The translations under genes were made by a program, and so were the position numbers. Positions 44,633 to 53,639 of a stretch of DNA of 64,000 nucleotides are shown here, piece by piece. Below the pieces are notes generated by a model that was not told the origin of the DNA, searched no databases, and saw only the letters and a program-made list of their open reading frames with translations. The stretch spans positions 1 to 64,000 of the forward strand of contig JAHUUM010000006.1 in NCBI GenBank assembly GCA_019218445.1, given 5' to 3'. Every line of letters begins with the position of its first letter. Position 1 is the first letter of the stretch. The stretch is from Weeksellaceae bacterium TAE3-ERU29 (GTDB lineage: Bacteria; Bacteroidota; Bacteroidia; Flavobacteriales; Weeksellaceae).

Positions 44633-44851
44633 AAGTCATTGCGAAGAATGAAGCAAGCTCTGGATAATCTTGTTAGGGATTGCCACGAGCAAGCTCTCGC
44701 AATGACGTGTGTTTTAATTTTGTTCATTCTTATGAGACCCTGAAACAAGTTCAGGGTGATACTGAGTGCTTTCTCATCATTGCTGTCATGCCAACCTTGT
44801 TTCAGCATTGTACGCATAAAGAGATTGCTTCGTAAACTCGCAATGACGTGT
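44633..44851. repeat. Composite repeat, right flank of cassette D
   Basis: One MITE-like unit (44633-44707), a palindromic segment (ACCCTGAAACAAGTTCAGGGT, then CTTTCTCATCATTGC and GTCATGCCAACCTTGTTTCAGCAT) and a truncated second MITE-like unit (about 44819-44851). This is directly oriented and homologous along its length to 41092-41379. Confidence 0.85.
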
Positions 44852-44896
44852 GTTATATTTTTTACTTTTTCATTGTTAGTTTTTATTTTATATAAA

Positions 44897-45092
44897 AAGC
44901 CTGCTCCCCCAACACACACAGATAAGAACAGGCAGACAACCGAATATAAGAAACAGTTTACTTTAAAACTTAACTCGGTTGATGAACTGAAAAGACAAAT
45001 GTTATTTTTAAACTCTTGAGAAGTTAATCCTAAAATAAAAAATACGAAAAAAACCGTATCTCCCTGTAAAAGGGAAATACGGCTTTTTTTTA
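44897..45092. other. Gene-free stretch with opposed hairpins
   Basis: A minus-strand hairpin with T run (GCCTGTTC/GAGCAGGC, 44897-44933) and a plus-strand terminator (CCGTATCTCCCT/AGGGAAATACGG, 45054-45082, then eight T) lie here. No convincing gene needs either. A 58-codon frame (44843-45019) with one hydrophobic segment lies between them; it starts inside the repeat and is considered doubtful. Confidence 0.4.
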
Positions 45093-45162
45093 GAGCTAAA
45101 TTTAATTTTAGCTTATTTGTGTTTTTTGAAAATTTTCTATAAACTAACGCACACGCATAATT

Positions 45163-45197
<35 letters not shown>

Positions 45198-45392
45198 ACA
45201 CTATTTCTTGAATTGTGCAAATCTAAAATGTTAAAGTTTATATTTTCTTGTGTGCTGGTCATTTCTGTTCTGATAACGTGACAAATATAGGGATTATTTT
45301 TAAACTAAAAAGAATTTAATATAATTACATCATTCAAAGATTAAACAAATATAATCTTTTTCCTTATTTTTACGGCTCTATTTACAATCATT

Positions 45393-47246
45393 ATGAAACA
45401 TATTTTTAGTTTTTTAACTTTAAGCCTATTTACTTTTACCATGGCACAAAAACAAAATTTAACACCGGAAACACTTTGGAAACTCGGGCGAGTGCAAGGC
45501 ATCACGCTTACAGAGAATCAAAAAAATGTGATTTACAAAGTGAGCACGCCCAATATGGAGGAAAATACGATTCCTTCAAAATATTATACAATAGAAATTA
45601 ATTCGGGAAAATCATCGGAAATTTCTAAGGATTTTGCTAACGAATTGGAACGTAAAATTTCGCCTAACGGGGAATATGAATTAGTGACCAAAGACGTCTT
45701 AGTCGAGAAAATTGAGGCAAAAAACATTTATCCCGATTTACCGAAATCAAGTGGCTACTTATTTAGTGATTTGCAACACCGCCACTGGGATACTTGGAAC
45801 AACGGAGAGTTTACGCATTTGATTATCCGTAATTTAAAAACAGGTGAAGAAATAGAATTATTAAAAGACAAGCCTTATATTGTAACAGAATACACTTGGA
45901 ATGCAGACGGCTCTCAAGTGATTTATGTCACCAAAGAAAACTACGGAACAGAGTACATGACCTCTACCAATTCCGATGTTTTTGCTTACGATATGAAGTC
46001 GGGCAAAATTGAAAATATTACCAAAGGAATGTTAGGCTATGATACACAACCGGCTTTTAATAAAGACAATGTTTTGGCATGGACAAGTATGGAAACCCCG
46101 GGCTACGAAGCCGACAAAAACGATATTTTCATTCTTTATAAAGGTAAAAAAATCAATATTACTAAAGATTGGGACGGAACCGTAAATTCATTCAAATGGA
46201 GTAATGACGGAAAGAAAATTTATTTTACCGCTCCTACTCCGGGCGAAGAACAACTTTTTGTAGTTTCTCCTTTTGATAAAACCCCGAAAGTGGAACAACT
46301 TTCCAAAGGAATGCACAATATTACGAACATAGTGGGCGAAACCAACGGTATTTTGGTTGTTTCTAAAACCGACATGAACCACGCTGCAGAGTTGTTTACT
46401 TTCGATTTAAAATCAAAAAAACTAAAACCTTTAACCCAAGTAAACAAAGATACTTACGCAAATGTCGCTGAGTCTAAAATCGAGCAACGTTGGGTAAAAA
46501 CCACGGACAACAAACAAATGTTAGTCAATGTGATTTATCCACCAAATTTTGATAAAAACAAAAAGTATCCTACCCTTTTATATTGCCAAGGAGGACCGCA
46601 GTCTCCCGTGAATCAGTTTTATAGTTTCCGTTGGAATTTTGCTTTAATGGCGGCACAAGGTTACATTGTGGTCGCTCCTAACCGAAGAGGTTTGCCCGGA
46701 TTTGGCACAAAATGGAACGCCGACATCAGTGGTGATTGGGGCGGACAAGCCATGCGTGATTATTTAACTGCGATTGATGAATTAGCCAAAGAACCTTACG
46801 TGGACAACAACCGATTAGGTGCCGTGGGAGCAAGTTATGGAGGATATTCCGTGTATTATTTAGCAGGAATCCATGAGAAAAGATTTAAAACATTTATTGC
46901 TCATTGCGGGGTATTTAATTTAGAAAGTATGTACGGTGAAACTGAAGAACTGTTCTTTATAAATCACGATTTAGGCGGACCGTATTGGGAAAACCATAAA
47001 TCATACAAAGAATTTAATCCAATTACAAATGTAAAAAAATGGGATACGCCGATTTTAATTATTCAGAATGATAAAGATTATCGTGTGCCGATTGGGCAAG
47101 GATTACAAGCCTATACAGCCGCTCAAGTTTTAGGATTAAAGTCTGAGTTACTTTATTTCCCTGACGAAAACCACTGGGTTACACAACCTCAAAATGGTAT
47201 GTTCTGGCAAAGAACTTTCTTTAAATGGTTAGAGGATACTTTATAA
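45393..47246 (+). CDS. S9 family prolyl oligopeptidase/dipeptidyl aminopeptidase
   Basis: 617 residues with a signal peptide (MKHIFSFLTLSLFTFTMA). A WD40-like beta-propeller half (about 30-370; units such as EYTWNADGSQVIYVTKEN and SFKWSNDGKKIYFTAP) gates an alpha/beta hydrolase domain. The catalytic triad is visible: Ser in VGASYGGYSVYY, Asp in QNDKDYRVPIGQG, His in DENHWVTQP. It cleaves dipeptides or short peptides in the periplasm, feeding an amino-acid-based metabolism. Monocistronic, with a terminator 22 bases downstream. Confidence 0.93.
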   Translation: MKHIFSFLTLSLFTFTMAQKQNLTPETLWKLGRVQGITLTENQKNVIYKVSTPNMEENTIPSKYYTIEINSGKSSEISKDFANELERKISPNGEYELVTKDVLVEKIEAKNIYPDLPKSSGYLFSDLQHRHWDTWNNGEFTHLIIRNLKTGEEIELLKDKPYIVTEYTWNADGSQVIYVTKENYGTEYMTSTNSDVFAYDMKSGKIENITKGMLGYDTQPAFNKDNVLAWTSMETPGYEADKNDIFILYKGKKINITKDWDGTVNSFKWSNDGKKIYFTAPTPGEEQLFVVSPFDKTPKVEQLSKGMHNITNIVGETNGILVVSKTDMNHAAELFTFDLKSKKLKPLTQVNKDTYANVAESKIEQRWVKTTDNKQMLVNVIYPPNFDKNKKYPTLLYCQGGPQSPVNQFYSFRWNFALMAAQGYIVVAPNRRGLPGFGTKWNADISGDWGGQAMRDYLTAIDELAKEPYVDNNRLGAVGASYGGYSVYYLAGIHEKRFKTFIAHCGVFNLESMYGETEELFFINHDLGGPYWENHKSYKEFNPITNVKKWDTPILIIQNDKDYRVPIGQGLQAYTAAQVLGLKSELLYFPDENHWVTQPQNGMFWQRTFFKWLEDTL

Positions 47247-47268
47247 AACATTATAAAATAATAGAGAA

Positions 47269-47300
47269 GCCGTCTCAAAACTCATTGAAACGGCTTTTTT
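47269..47300 (+). terminator. Terminator of S9 peptidase gene
   Basis: GCCGTCTCAA (47269-47278) with TTGAAACGGC (47285-47294), one mismatch, followed by T. It shares its stem core with the terminators near 34 and 2111. The following 47301-47530 holds no recognised gene. Confidence 0.8.
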
Positions 47301-47533
47301 CTTGATTTTTCTTGTCCCCATATAGCTTTAAATATTAAAATCTCAAAGAAAAAACATTACATTAGATGAAATTAAATTCACTCAGAATTTAGGAAAATAT
47401 AAAATAACTATTTATTTAGGTCCTATTTCATTATTTTCTTATTATATTGATTACGGAGTAAAATATATTCTTTTTCAAGAGAGGTAATAATAAATTTCAC
47501 AACTAAATAGATTCTATTTTAGATATTTCGTTA

Positions 47534-47541
47534 TATCTTTG
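47534..47541 (+). promoter_or_regulatory. Promoter -7 element for small membrane protein
   Basis: TATCTTTG fits TAnnTTTG. It abuts an ATG at 47542, so transcription would begin after that codon and the ATG at 47557 is the likely start. Confidence 0.45.
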
Positions 47542-47556
47542 ATGAAAATCAAGAAG

Positions 47557-47739
47557 ATGAGCAAAAGAAAATCATTTTTATTAACATTAGCTATATTCTG
47601 TATAGCAATGCCTCCCGTAATGTATTTAGTAAATTATTTTTTAGATTTTGAATTACAGCCTGCATCATATTTTATTACGCCTTTACTTACAGCCTGTATT
47701 TTCTATTTTACTTCAAATAAGAAAGCAAAAACTAAATGA
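47557..47739 (+). CDS. Small membrane protein, unknown
   Basis: 60 residues beginning MSKRKSFLLTLAIF, with two predicted membrane helices (about 6-26 and 34-50) and a Lys-rich C-terminus (SNKKAKTK). The start at 47557 is preferred over 47542 because of the promoter position. No family recognised. Confidence 0.55.
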   Translation: MSKRKSFLLTLAIFCIAMPPVMYLVNYFLDFELQPASYFITPLLTACIFYFTSNKKAKTK

Positions 47740-47839
47740 TAAGTGAAAATATTGTTTTGGTAAATTTTAGTCTGCCTCTTTAATACTGAAAAGAGATGTA
47801 TATATTACTCATTTAGAAAAACTATAAAACAAAAAAACG

Positions 47840-47847
47840 TATATTTG
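47840..47847 (+). promoter_or_regulatory. Promoter -7 element for parC
   Basis: TATATTTG, 35 bases before the parC ATG. Confidence 0.55.
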
Positions 47848-47882
47848 CGTATTCCAAAAATTAGTAATATTATAAACATTCT

Positions 47883-50468
47883 ATGGCAGAATTAGTTCCA
47901 GATAAATACGAAGGAGAATCTATCAGAAAAGTATCCGGAATGTACGAGGATTGGTTTCTTGATTACGCATCTTACGTAATTTTAGAACGAGCCATTCCCT
48001 CTGTTCATGACGGATTAAAACCTGTTCAGCGTCGTATCATGCACTCCATGCGAGAAATGGAAGACGGCAGATACAATAAAGTTGCGAACGTGGTGGGAAA
48101 TACAATGAAGTATCACCCACACGGAGATGCTGCCATTGGAGATGCCTTAGTACAATTAGGACAAAAGAATTTATTAATAGACAAACAAGGAAACTGGGGA
48201 AATTTATTTACGGGAGACGGTTCAGCCGCACCTCGTTATATTGAGGCAAGACTTACCAAATTTGCTTTAGAAGTAGTTTTTAATCCAAAAACCACCGAAT
48301 GGCAATTATCTTACGACTCCAGAAACAGAGAACCTGTAAATTTACCGATTAAATTCCCATTGCTTTTAGCTCAGGGAGTTGACGGAATTGCCGTAGGACT
48401 TTCCACCAAGATTTTACCACATAATTTTAATGAATTAATAGATGCCTCTATAAAACATTTAAGAGGAAAGAAATTTCAATTATTCCCTGATTTCCAAACA
48501 GGTGGAATGGTAGATGTTACTGATTATAATGATGGTGAACGTGGTGGACGTGTACGAATTAGAGCAAAAATCAGTCAGGTAGATAAATCGACTTTAAAAA
48601 TTTCTGACATTCCTTACGGACAAACAACCGGTTCTGTAATCGATAGTATTTTAAGAGCTAACGACAAAGGGAAAATAAAAATAAAAAAGGTAGAAGACAA
48701 TACTGCCGAAAAGGTGGAAATCATTGTGCATCTGCATAATAATGTTTCGCCTGATAAGATGATAGATGCACTTTATGCTTTTACATATTGCGAAATTTCC
48801 ATGTCACCAAATGCTTGTGTTATTGTAAATAAAAAACCCGAATTCCTTTCAGTTTCAGAGATTTTAAAAATCAATACAAAAAGTACAATTGATTTACTAC
48901 AAAGAGAGCTGGAAATTGAACTGGAAGAATTAGAATATAAATGGCATTTTTCTTCTTTAGAAAGAATTTTTATTGAAAATAGAATTTATCACGACATAGA
49001 GGAAGAGGAAACCTGGGAAGGTGTTATAAAAGCGATTGATGAAGGTTTAAAACCTCATATATCTCATTTAAAAAGACCCGTAACCGAGGAAGATATTCTA
49101 AAATTAACGGAAATTAGAATTAAGCGTATCTCTAAGTTCGATTTAGACAAAGCTCAGCAATACATTGAGTCTTTGGAAGAGCAAATAGAAAAAGTACTCT
49201 TTCACTTAAATAATCTAACCGATTACGCTGTTGATTATTTTAAGAATTTAAAAATAAAATACGGAAAAGATAAGGAAAGATTAACCGAAATTCGTCCGTT
49301 TGAAGAGATAGATGCTACAAAAGTAGCCGCTGCCAATGTGCGTTTATACGGAAACTTTGCCGAAGGTTTCATTGGTACAGGAACAGCCATGAAAAAAGAG
49401 GAGTTTCTATTTGAATGCTCTGATATAGATGATATTATAACTTTCCGAAGAGATGGCGTAATGATGGTTACCAAAGTAAGTGATAAGACTTTTGTGGGTA
49501 AAAATATCATTCATTGTGCTGTTTGGAAGAAGAAAGACAAGCGAACAATCTATAACCTTATTTACAGATTAGGTAAAAACGGGCCGAACTATCAAAAAAG
49601 GTTTTCTGTGACGAGTATTATTCGGGATAAAGAATATCCTGTGGGAGGAAATGCAAAAAACTCTCAAATACTTTATTTCTCAGCAAACCCTAACGGAGAA
49701 GCAGAAATTGTTCAAGTATTATTAAATCAAAGAGCAAGACTTAAAAAACTAAAATTTGATATAGATTTTGCCGAATTAGCTGTAAGAAGTAAAACAGCAA
49801 AAGGGAATTTAGTATCTAAACACCCTATCAAAAAAATTGATTTAAAAGAAGAAGGAGTTTCTACTTTAGCTCCACGTAAAATCTGGTTTGATGAAACTGT
49901 AAAAAGACTGAACGTAGAAGAACGCGGAAGATATTTAGGTGCATTTAAAGGAGAAGATAAAATATTAACAATCAATGATGAGGGAGTTGCTCAATTAACA
50001 AATTTTGATTTAACCAATCACTTCAATGACAATTTAGTATTCCTCGAAAAATGGAATCCGAACAAACCAATTACTTGTATCTATTACGATAGCGAGAGGG
50101 AACGATATTATGTAAAAAGGTTTATTTTAGAAGACAGCTTTAAAGAGCAACCTTTCTACTTTTTAGAGGACAATAAATCTTTTATAGAATTAATTTCCAT
50201 TGATTACATCCCTCAAATAGAAGTTTTATTTAAAAAAGTAAACGGGAATGAACGAGAACCGGAAATCATTAATTTAGAAGAATTTATCTCGGTAAAAGGA
50301 ATTACGGCAATGGGAAATCAATTGACTCCGTATGATGTTAAGAAAATTGTAGAATTAGAGCCAATTCCATATGAAGAGCCTGAGCAAGAAGAAGATTCAG
50401 ATGATGACGATGATGAATTATTCGATGGAGAAGCTAAACAAGCATCATTATTTGGAGAAGAAGAATAA
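47883..50468 (+). CDS. parC: DNA topoisomerase IV subunit A
   Basis: Type IIA topoisomerase subunit that breaks and rejoins DNA to unlink daughter chromosomes. 861 residues. Winged-helix and active-site region: LKPVQRRIMHSM and the catalytic Tyr in SAAPRYIEARL. A coiled-coil tower follows, and the C-terminal beta-pinwheel lacks a GyrA box (no QRRGGKG-type sequence), which favours ParC over GyrA. The quinolone-binding segment is HPHGDAAIGDAL: Ala occupies the position of Ser83 in E. coli GyrA, and Asp is kept at position 87. The extreme C-terminus is strongly acidic. ParE is not adjacent. Confidence 0.9.
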   Translation: MAELVPDKYEGESIRKVSGMYEDWFLDYASYVILERAIPSVHDGLKPVQRRIMHSMREMEDGRYNKVANVVGNTMKYHPHGDAAIGDALVQLGQKNLLIDKQGNWGNLFTGDGSAAPRYIEARLTKFALEVVFNPKTTEWQLSYDSRNREPVNLPIKFPLLLAQGVDGIAVGLSTKILPHNFNELIDASIKHLRGKKFQLFPDFQTGGMVDVTDYNDGERGGRVRIRAKISQVDKSTLKISDIPYGQTTGSVIDSILRANDKGKIKIKKVEDNTAEKVEIIVHLHNNVSPDKMIDALYAFTYCEISMSPNACVIVNKKPEFLSVSEILKINTKSTIDLLQRELEIELEELEYKWHFSSLERIFIENRIYHDIEEEETWEGVIKAIDEGLKPHISHLKRPVTEEDILKLTEIRIKRISKFDLDKAQQYIESLEEQIEKVLFHLNNLTDYAVDYFKNLKIKYGKDKERLTEIRPFEEIDATKVAAANVRLYGNFAEGFIGTGTAMKKEEFLFECSDIDDIITFRRDGVMMVTKVSDKTFVGKNIIHCAVWKKKDKRTIYNLIYRLGKNGPNYQKRFSVTSIIRDKEYPVGGNAKNSQILYFSANPNGEAEIVQVLLNQRARLKKLKFDIDFAELAVRSKTAKGNLVSKHPIKKIDLKEEGVSTLAPRKIWFDETVKRLNVEERGRYLGAFKGEDKILTINDEGVAQLTNFDLTNHFNDNLVFLEKWNPNKPITCIYYDSERERYYVKRFILEDSFKEQPFYFLEDNKSFIELISIDYIPQIEVLFKKVNGNEREPEIINLEEFISVKGITAMGNQLTPYDVKKIVELEPIPYEEPEQEEDSDDDDDELFDGEAKQASLFGEEE

Positions 50469-50473
50469 ATAAA

Positions 50474-51133
50474 ATGGAACAATACATCACTTATATAATT
50501 ATAGGAATTACAGTTTTTGTAAGCTGGCAAGCTTGGCAAAACTTCAATCTGTTTGAGCGATTAAAATTCCAAATGTCTGCAATCGTAGACGGAAAACAAT
50601 ACGACAGAATGTTCACCTCTGCATTTGTACATGCGGATTGGATGCACTTATTCTTTAATATGTTTGTGCTTTATACATTCATGCCTGTATTGTTAAGCAT
50701 TTTTTCAGCTCAAATGTGTGTTTTAATATACATAGCAGCCATATTATCAGGAAGTTTATTTACTATTTTATTTCATAGAAAAGACAAATGGTATTCAGCT
50801 GTTGGAGCTTCGGGAGGAGTTTCAGGAATTGTATTCTCTGCAATAATGCTTTATCCTGATTTACCTTTAACTATCATATTTTTTCCGTTCTTTAGTTTTC
50901 CCGGTTGGGCTTTTGGACTAATTTACTTAGGATATTCATTATTCGGAATGAAGAATAATGTAGGGAATTTAGGACACGCAGCTCACTTAGGAGGAAGTAT
51001 TGCGGGAATATTACTCACTGCTTTATTAGTTCCTGCCAGTGTTTTCCAAATCAATATTATATTTCTTATAGGAATTATAGTAATGATTATTGCTATGGGA
51101 ATCATGGCTTACAAAGAGAATGTAAGAAGATAA
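50474..51133 (+). CDS. Rhomboid-family intramembrane serine protease
   Basis: 219 residues with six hydrophobic segments. The catalytic Ser lies in GASGGVSGIVF and the His in GHAAHLGGSIAG; an HxxxN-like element (HLFFNMF) sits in an early helix. It cleaves membrane proteins near the outer face of the inner membrane. It begins five bases after parC, so co-transcription is likely, though no functional link is implied. Confidence 0.9.
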   Translation: MEQYITYIIIGITVFVSWQAWQNFNLFERLKFQMSAIVDGKQYDRMFTSAFVHADWMHLFFNMFVLYTFMPVLLSIFSAQMCVLIYIAAILSGSLFTILFHRKDKWYSAVGASGGVSGIVFSAIMLYPDLPLTIIFFPFFSFPGWAFGLIYLGYSLFGMKNNVGNLGHAAHLGGSIAGILLTALLVPASVFQINIIFLIGIIVMIIAMGIMAYKENVRR

Positions 51134-51198
51134 TAAATTATTTTACAATTTAAAGGAAACTTTTACGTTTAGATAGTATTATATTTAGTGATAAATAT

Positions 51199-51206
51199 TA
51201 ATTTTG
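51199..51206 (+). promoter_or_regulatory. Promoter -7 element for the mre operon
   Basis: TAATTTTG fits TAnnTTTG and lies 45 bases before the mreB ATG. Confidence 0.5.
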
Positions 51207-51251
51207 CCAAACACAAATAATTAACATAAAAAAACACCGTATAAATAGACA

Positions 51252-52277
51252 ATGGGTTTATTCAATTTTTTCACAAAAGACATTGCAATAGATTTAGGTA
51301 CAGCAAATACCTTAATCATTCATAACAATAAAGTGGTTGTAGACCACCCTTCAATAGTAGCAATAGAAAGACAAACAGGAAAATTGATTGCCGTAGGGCA
51401 TGAGGCTAAAAGTATGCAAGGAAAAACGCATGATGATATAAAAATCATTCGTCCGTTAAAAGATGGAGTAATTGCAGATTTTGAGGCTTCAGAAAAAATG
51501 ATCAGGAAATTTATTTCTATGATTCCCGGTTTAAGAGGTGGAATGATGGCTCCCGCTTTACGAATGGTAATTTGTATCCCTTCTGGAATTACACAAGTAG
51601 AAAGAAGGGCAGTAAAAGATTCTGCAGTTCATGTAAATGCGAAAGACATCCGATTAATTTATGAGCCGATGGCAGCCGCTATTGGAGTTGGTATAGATAT
51701 CCAACAGCCGGAAGGTAACATGATTATTGATATAGGAGGTGGAACTACAGAAATTGCGGTAATTGCATTAGGAGGTATCGTTATAGATAAATCCGTTAAG
51801 ATTGCCGGTGATGTATTTACAAATGACATTGCTTATCATTTAAGGACACACCACAATTTATATGTAGGAGAAAGAACAGCAGAAAGAATCAAAATTGAAA
51901 TTGGTGCTGCTTTAGAAGAGTTAGAACACGCTCCGGACGATATCCATGTACAAGGACGTGATTTAATTACAGGAAAACCAAAAGAAATTGTTGTTAATTA
52001 TAAAGAAGTTGCAAAAGCATTAGATAAGTCTATTTCTCGTATAGAAGATGCGGTAATGGAAACTTTATCTCAAACTCCACCGGAATTAGCAGCAGACATC
52101 TACAATACAGGTGTTTATATGGCAGGTGGCGGTTCTATGCTTAGAGGATTAGACCAACGTATTTCCAGAAAAACAGGCTTACCTGTATTTTTAGCAGAAG
52201 ATCCTTTACGTGCGGTTGTTCGTGGTACAGGAATCGCATTAAAAAATATCGACAAGTATAATTTCTTAATGCGATAA
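51252..52277 (+). CDS. mreB: Rod-shape actin homologue MreB
   Basis: Bacterial actin that directs cell-wall elongation on the inner face of the membrane. 341 residues. The ATP-binding motifs of the actin fold are visible: AIDLGTANTLI near the N-terminus, IDIGGGTTEIAVI and MAGGGSMLRGL. First gene of the operon mreB-mreC-mreD-mrdA-rodA, whose genes are spaced by a few bases or overlap. Confidence 0.97.
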   Translation: MGLFNFFTKDIAIDLGTANTLIIHNNKVVVDHPSIVAIERQTGKLIAVGHEAKSMQGKTHDDIKIIRPLKDGVIADFEASEKMIRKFISMIPGLRGGMMAPALRMVICIPSGITQVERRAVKDSAVHVNAKDIRLIYEPMAAAIGVGIDIQQPEGNMIIDIGGGTTEIAVIALGGIVIDKSVKIAGDVFTNDIAYHLRTHHNLYVGERTAERIKIEIGAALEELEHAPDDIHVQGRDLITGKPKEIVVNYKEVAKALDKSISRIEDAVMETLSQTPPELAADIYNTGVYMAGGGSMLRGLDQRISRKTGLPVFLAEDPLRAVVRGTGIALKNIDKYNFLMR

Positions 52278-52283
52278 AAATCC

Positions 52284-53132
52284 ATGCGTCTTTTAGCAAA
52301 TCTAATTTCAAAAATTGGAGTTTTTATTTTCTTTTTGATTTTAGAAGCAGTTTCTATATTTTTCATGTTTTCCAATAGCAGTTATCATAAAAGTGTTATC
52401 GGAAAATCCTTTATGGATATGAATGGGTATTTCTCTGAAAAAGTAAGTTATGTTACTCAATTTTTTGATTTACCCGAAGAAAATATAAGATTAGCTTCTG
52501 AAAATGCAAAGCTTAGACAAGACCTAAAAAATACAACTATTATAAATAGAAATGATTCAACACTTTCCGGTATGGATAGTATTTATAATCAAAAATTTAT
52601 TTATAAACCGGCACAAATCATAGATTATTCTTTACGAAAAAAAGATAATTACTTTTTAATTAATAAAGGAAAAGCAGACGGAATTAAAGAGGATATGGCT
52701 GTAGTTTTTGGAAAAGGAATTGTGGGAGCAGTACTTTCAACCTCAGACCATTACGCATCGGTAATATCAATTTTACATTCTAAAACAAATATTAAAGCAA
52801 AAGTAAAGAACTTAAATTATTTCGGAATTATAAAATGGGATGGAGAAGATCACAGAAAATTATCTTTAACAGAAATTCCTAAATATTTAAGCATAAAAGT
52901 AGGAGATACGGTTGTAACCGCAGGAGCATCAGCAATATACCCCGAAGGTGAAATGATAGGAAAAGTTACCAAACTTGTCCCAAATAACCAAACAGGAGAT
53001 TTTAATATAGAAGTTACTACATTCGAAGATTTAGCAAATGTTAAAAATGTTTATGTAATCGAGAATTTAGACAGAGCAAATATATTAGAAGCACAAGAAA
53101 AACAACAGGAATTAATAGATGATACAGAGTAA
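52284..53132 (+). CDS. mreC: Rod-shape protein MreC
   Basis: 282 residues: one N-terminal membrane helix (about 11-30), a coiled coil (about 65-90, ENIRLASENAKLRQDLKN), then the periplasmic beta-domain (KGIVGAVLSTSDHYASVISILHS, GDTVVTAGASAIYPEG). It scaffolds the elongasome and activates the PBP2-RodA pair. Its end overlaps mreD by 14 bases. Confidence 0.95.
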   Translation: MRLLANLISKIGVFIFFLILEAVSIFFMFSNSSYHKSVIGKSFMDMNGYFSEKVSYVTQFFDLPEENIRLASENAKLRQDLKNTTIINRNDSTLSGMDSIYNQKFIYKPAQIIDYSLRKKDNYFLINKGKADGIKEDMAVVFGKGIVGAVLSTSDHYASVISILHSKTNIKAKVKNLNYFGIIKWDGEDHRKLSLTEIPKYLSIKVGDTVVTAGASAIYPEGEMIGKVTKLVPNNQTGDFNIEVTTFEDLANVKNVYVIENLDRANILEAQEKQQELIDDTE

Positions 53133-53637
53133 CATCAAAAATATAATTATAATGGCAGTATTTGTTTTACTGCAAGTCGCAATCTTCAATAATATTAATT
53201 TTTGGGGATATGCCAATCCATATATTTATATTTTATTTATTTTATTACTTCCGGTTTCCATGAATCGGTATTTACTACTTATGTATGCTTTTATAGCAGG
53301 CATCTCCATTGATTTATTTGAAGCTACCGGAGGAGTAAATGCATTTACCACAGTACTTGTTGCCTATCTTAGAAATCCGCTCATTTATTTACTTAGCAGT
53401 AATAATATAAACGAGCCGGATAGCATTAAATTAAGTGATTTTTCATTTCTACAATGGAGCATTTATTTAGTGATTTTAATCCTAATTCAACATATAACCA
53501 TAGACGTTATAGAAAGCATGCAATGGTCTAAAATATTAACTGTTATAGAACGTAGTTTAATTGGTTCTGCAATCACTATTATTTTAGCTGCCATGTATAT
53601 ATCATTTTTCCCACCTAAAAGACAAAATGATATATAA
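53119..53637 (+). CDS. mreD: Rod-shape protein MreD
   Basis: 172 residues with about five hydrophobic helices; low primary conservation, as is usual for this family, so the call rests mainly on topology and position between mreC and mrdA. Membrane partner of MreC. Confidence 0.88.
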   Translation: MIQSNIKNIIIMAVFVLLQVAIFNNINFWGYANPYIYILFILLLPVSMNRYLLLMYAFIAGISIDLFEATGGVNAFTTVLVAYLRNPLIYLLSSNNINEPDSIKLSDFSFLQWSIYLVILILIQHITIDVIESMQWSKILTVIERSLIGSAITIILAAMYISFFPPKRQNDI

Positions 53638-53639
53638 AC

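Noticed and set aside
44605-45019. Two overlapping frames of ~100 codons in the repeat region
   Set aside because: They run through the palindromic repeats and have no family features. A 58-codon subframe (44843-45019) with one hydrophobic segment remains only a remote possibility.
47311-47489. Open frame reading LSPYSFKYLKSQRKN to YILFQER
   Set aside because: It has no ATG start and no promoter, begins next to a terminator and matches nothing I recognise; at best a decayed gene end.
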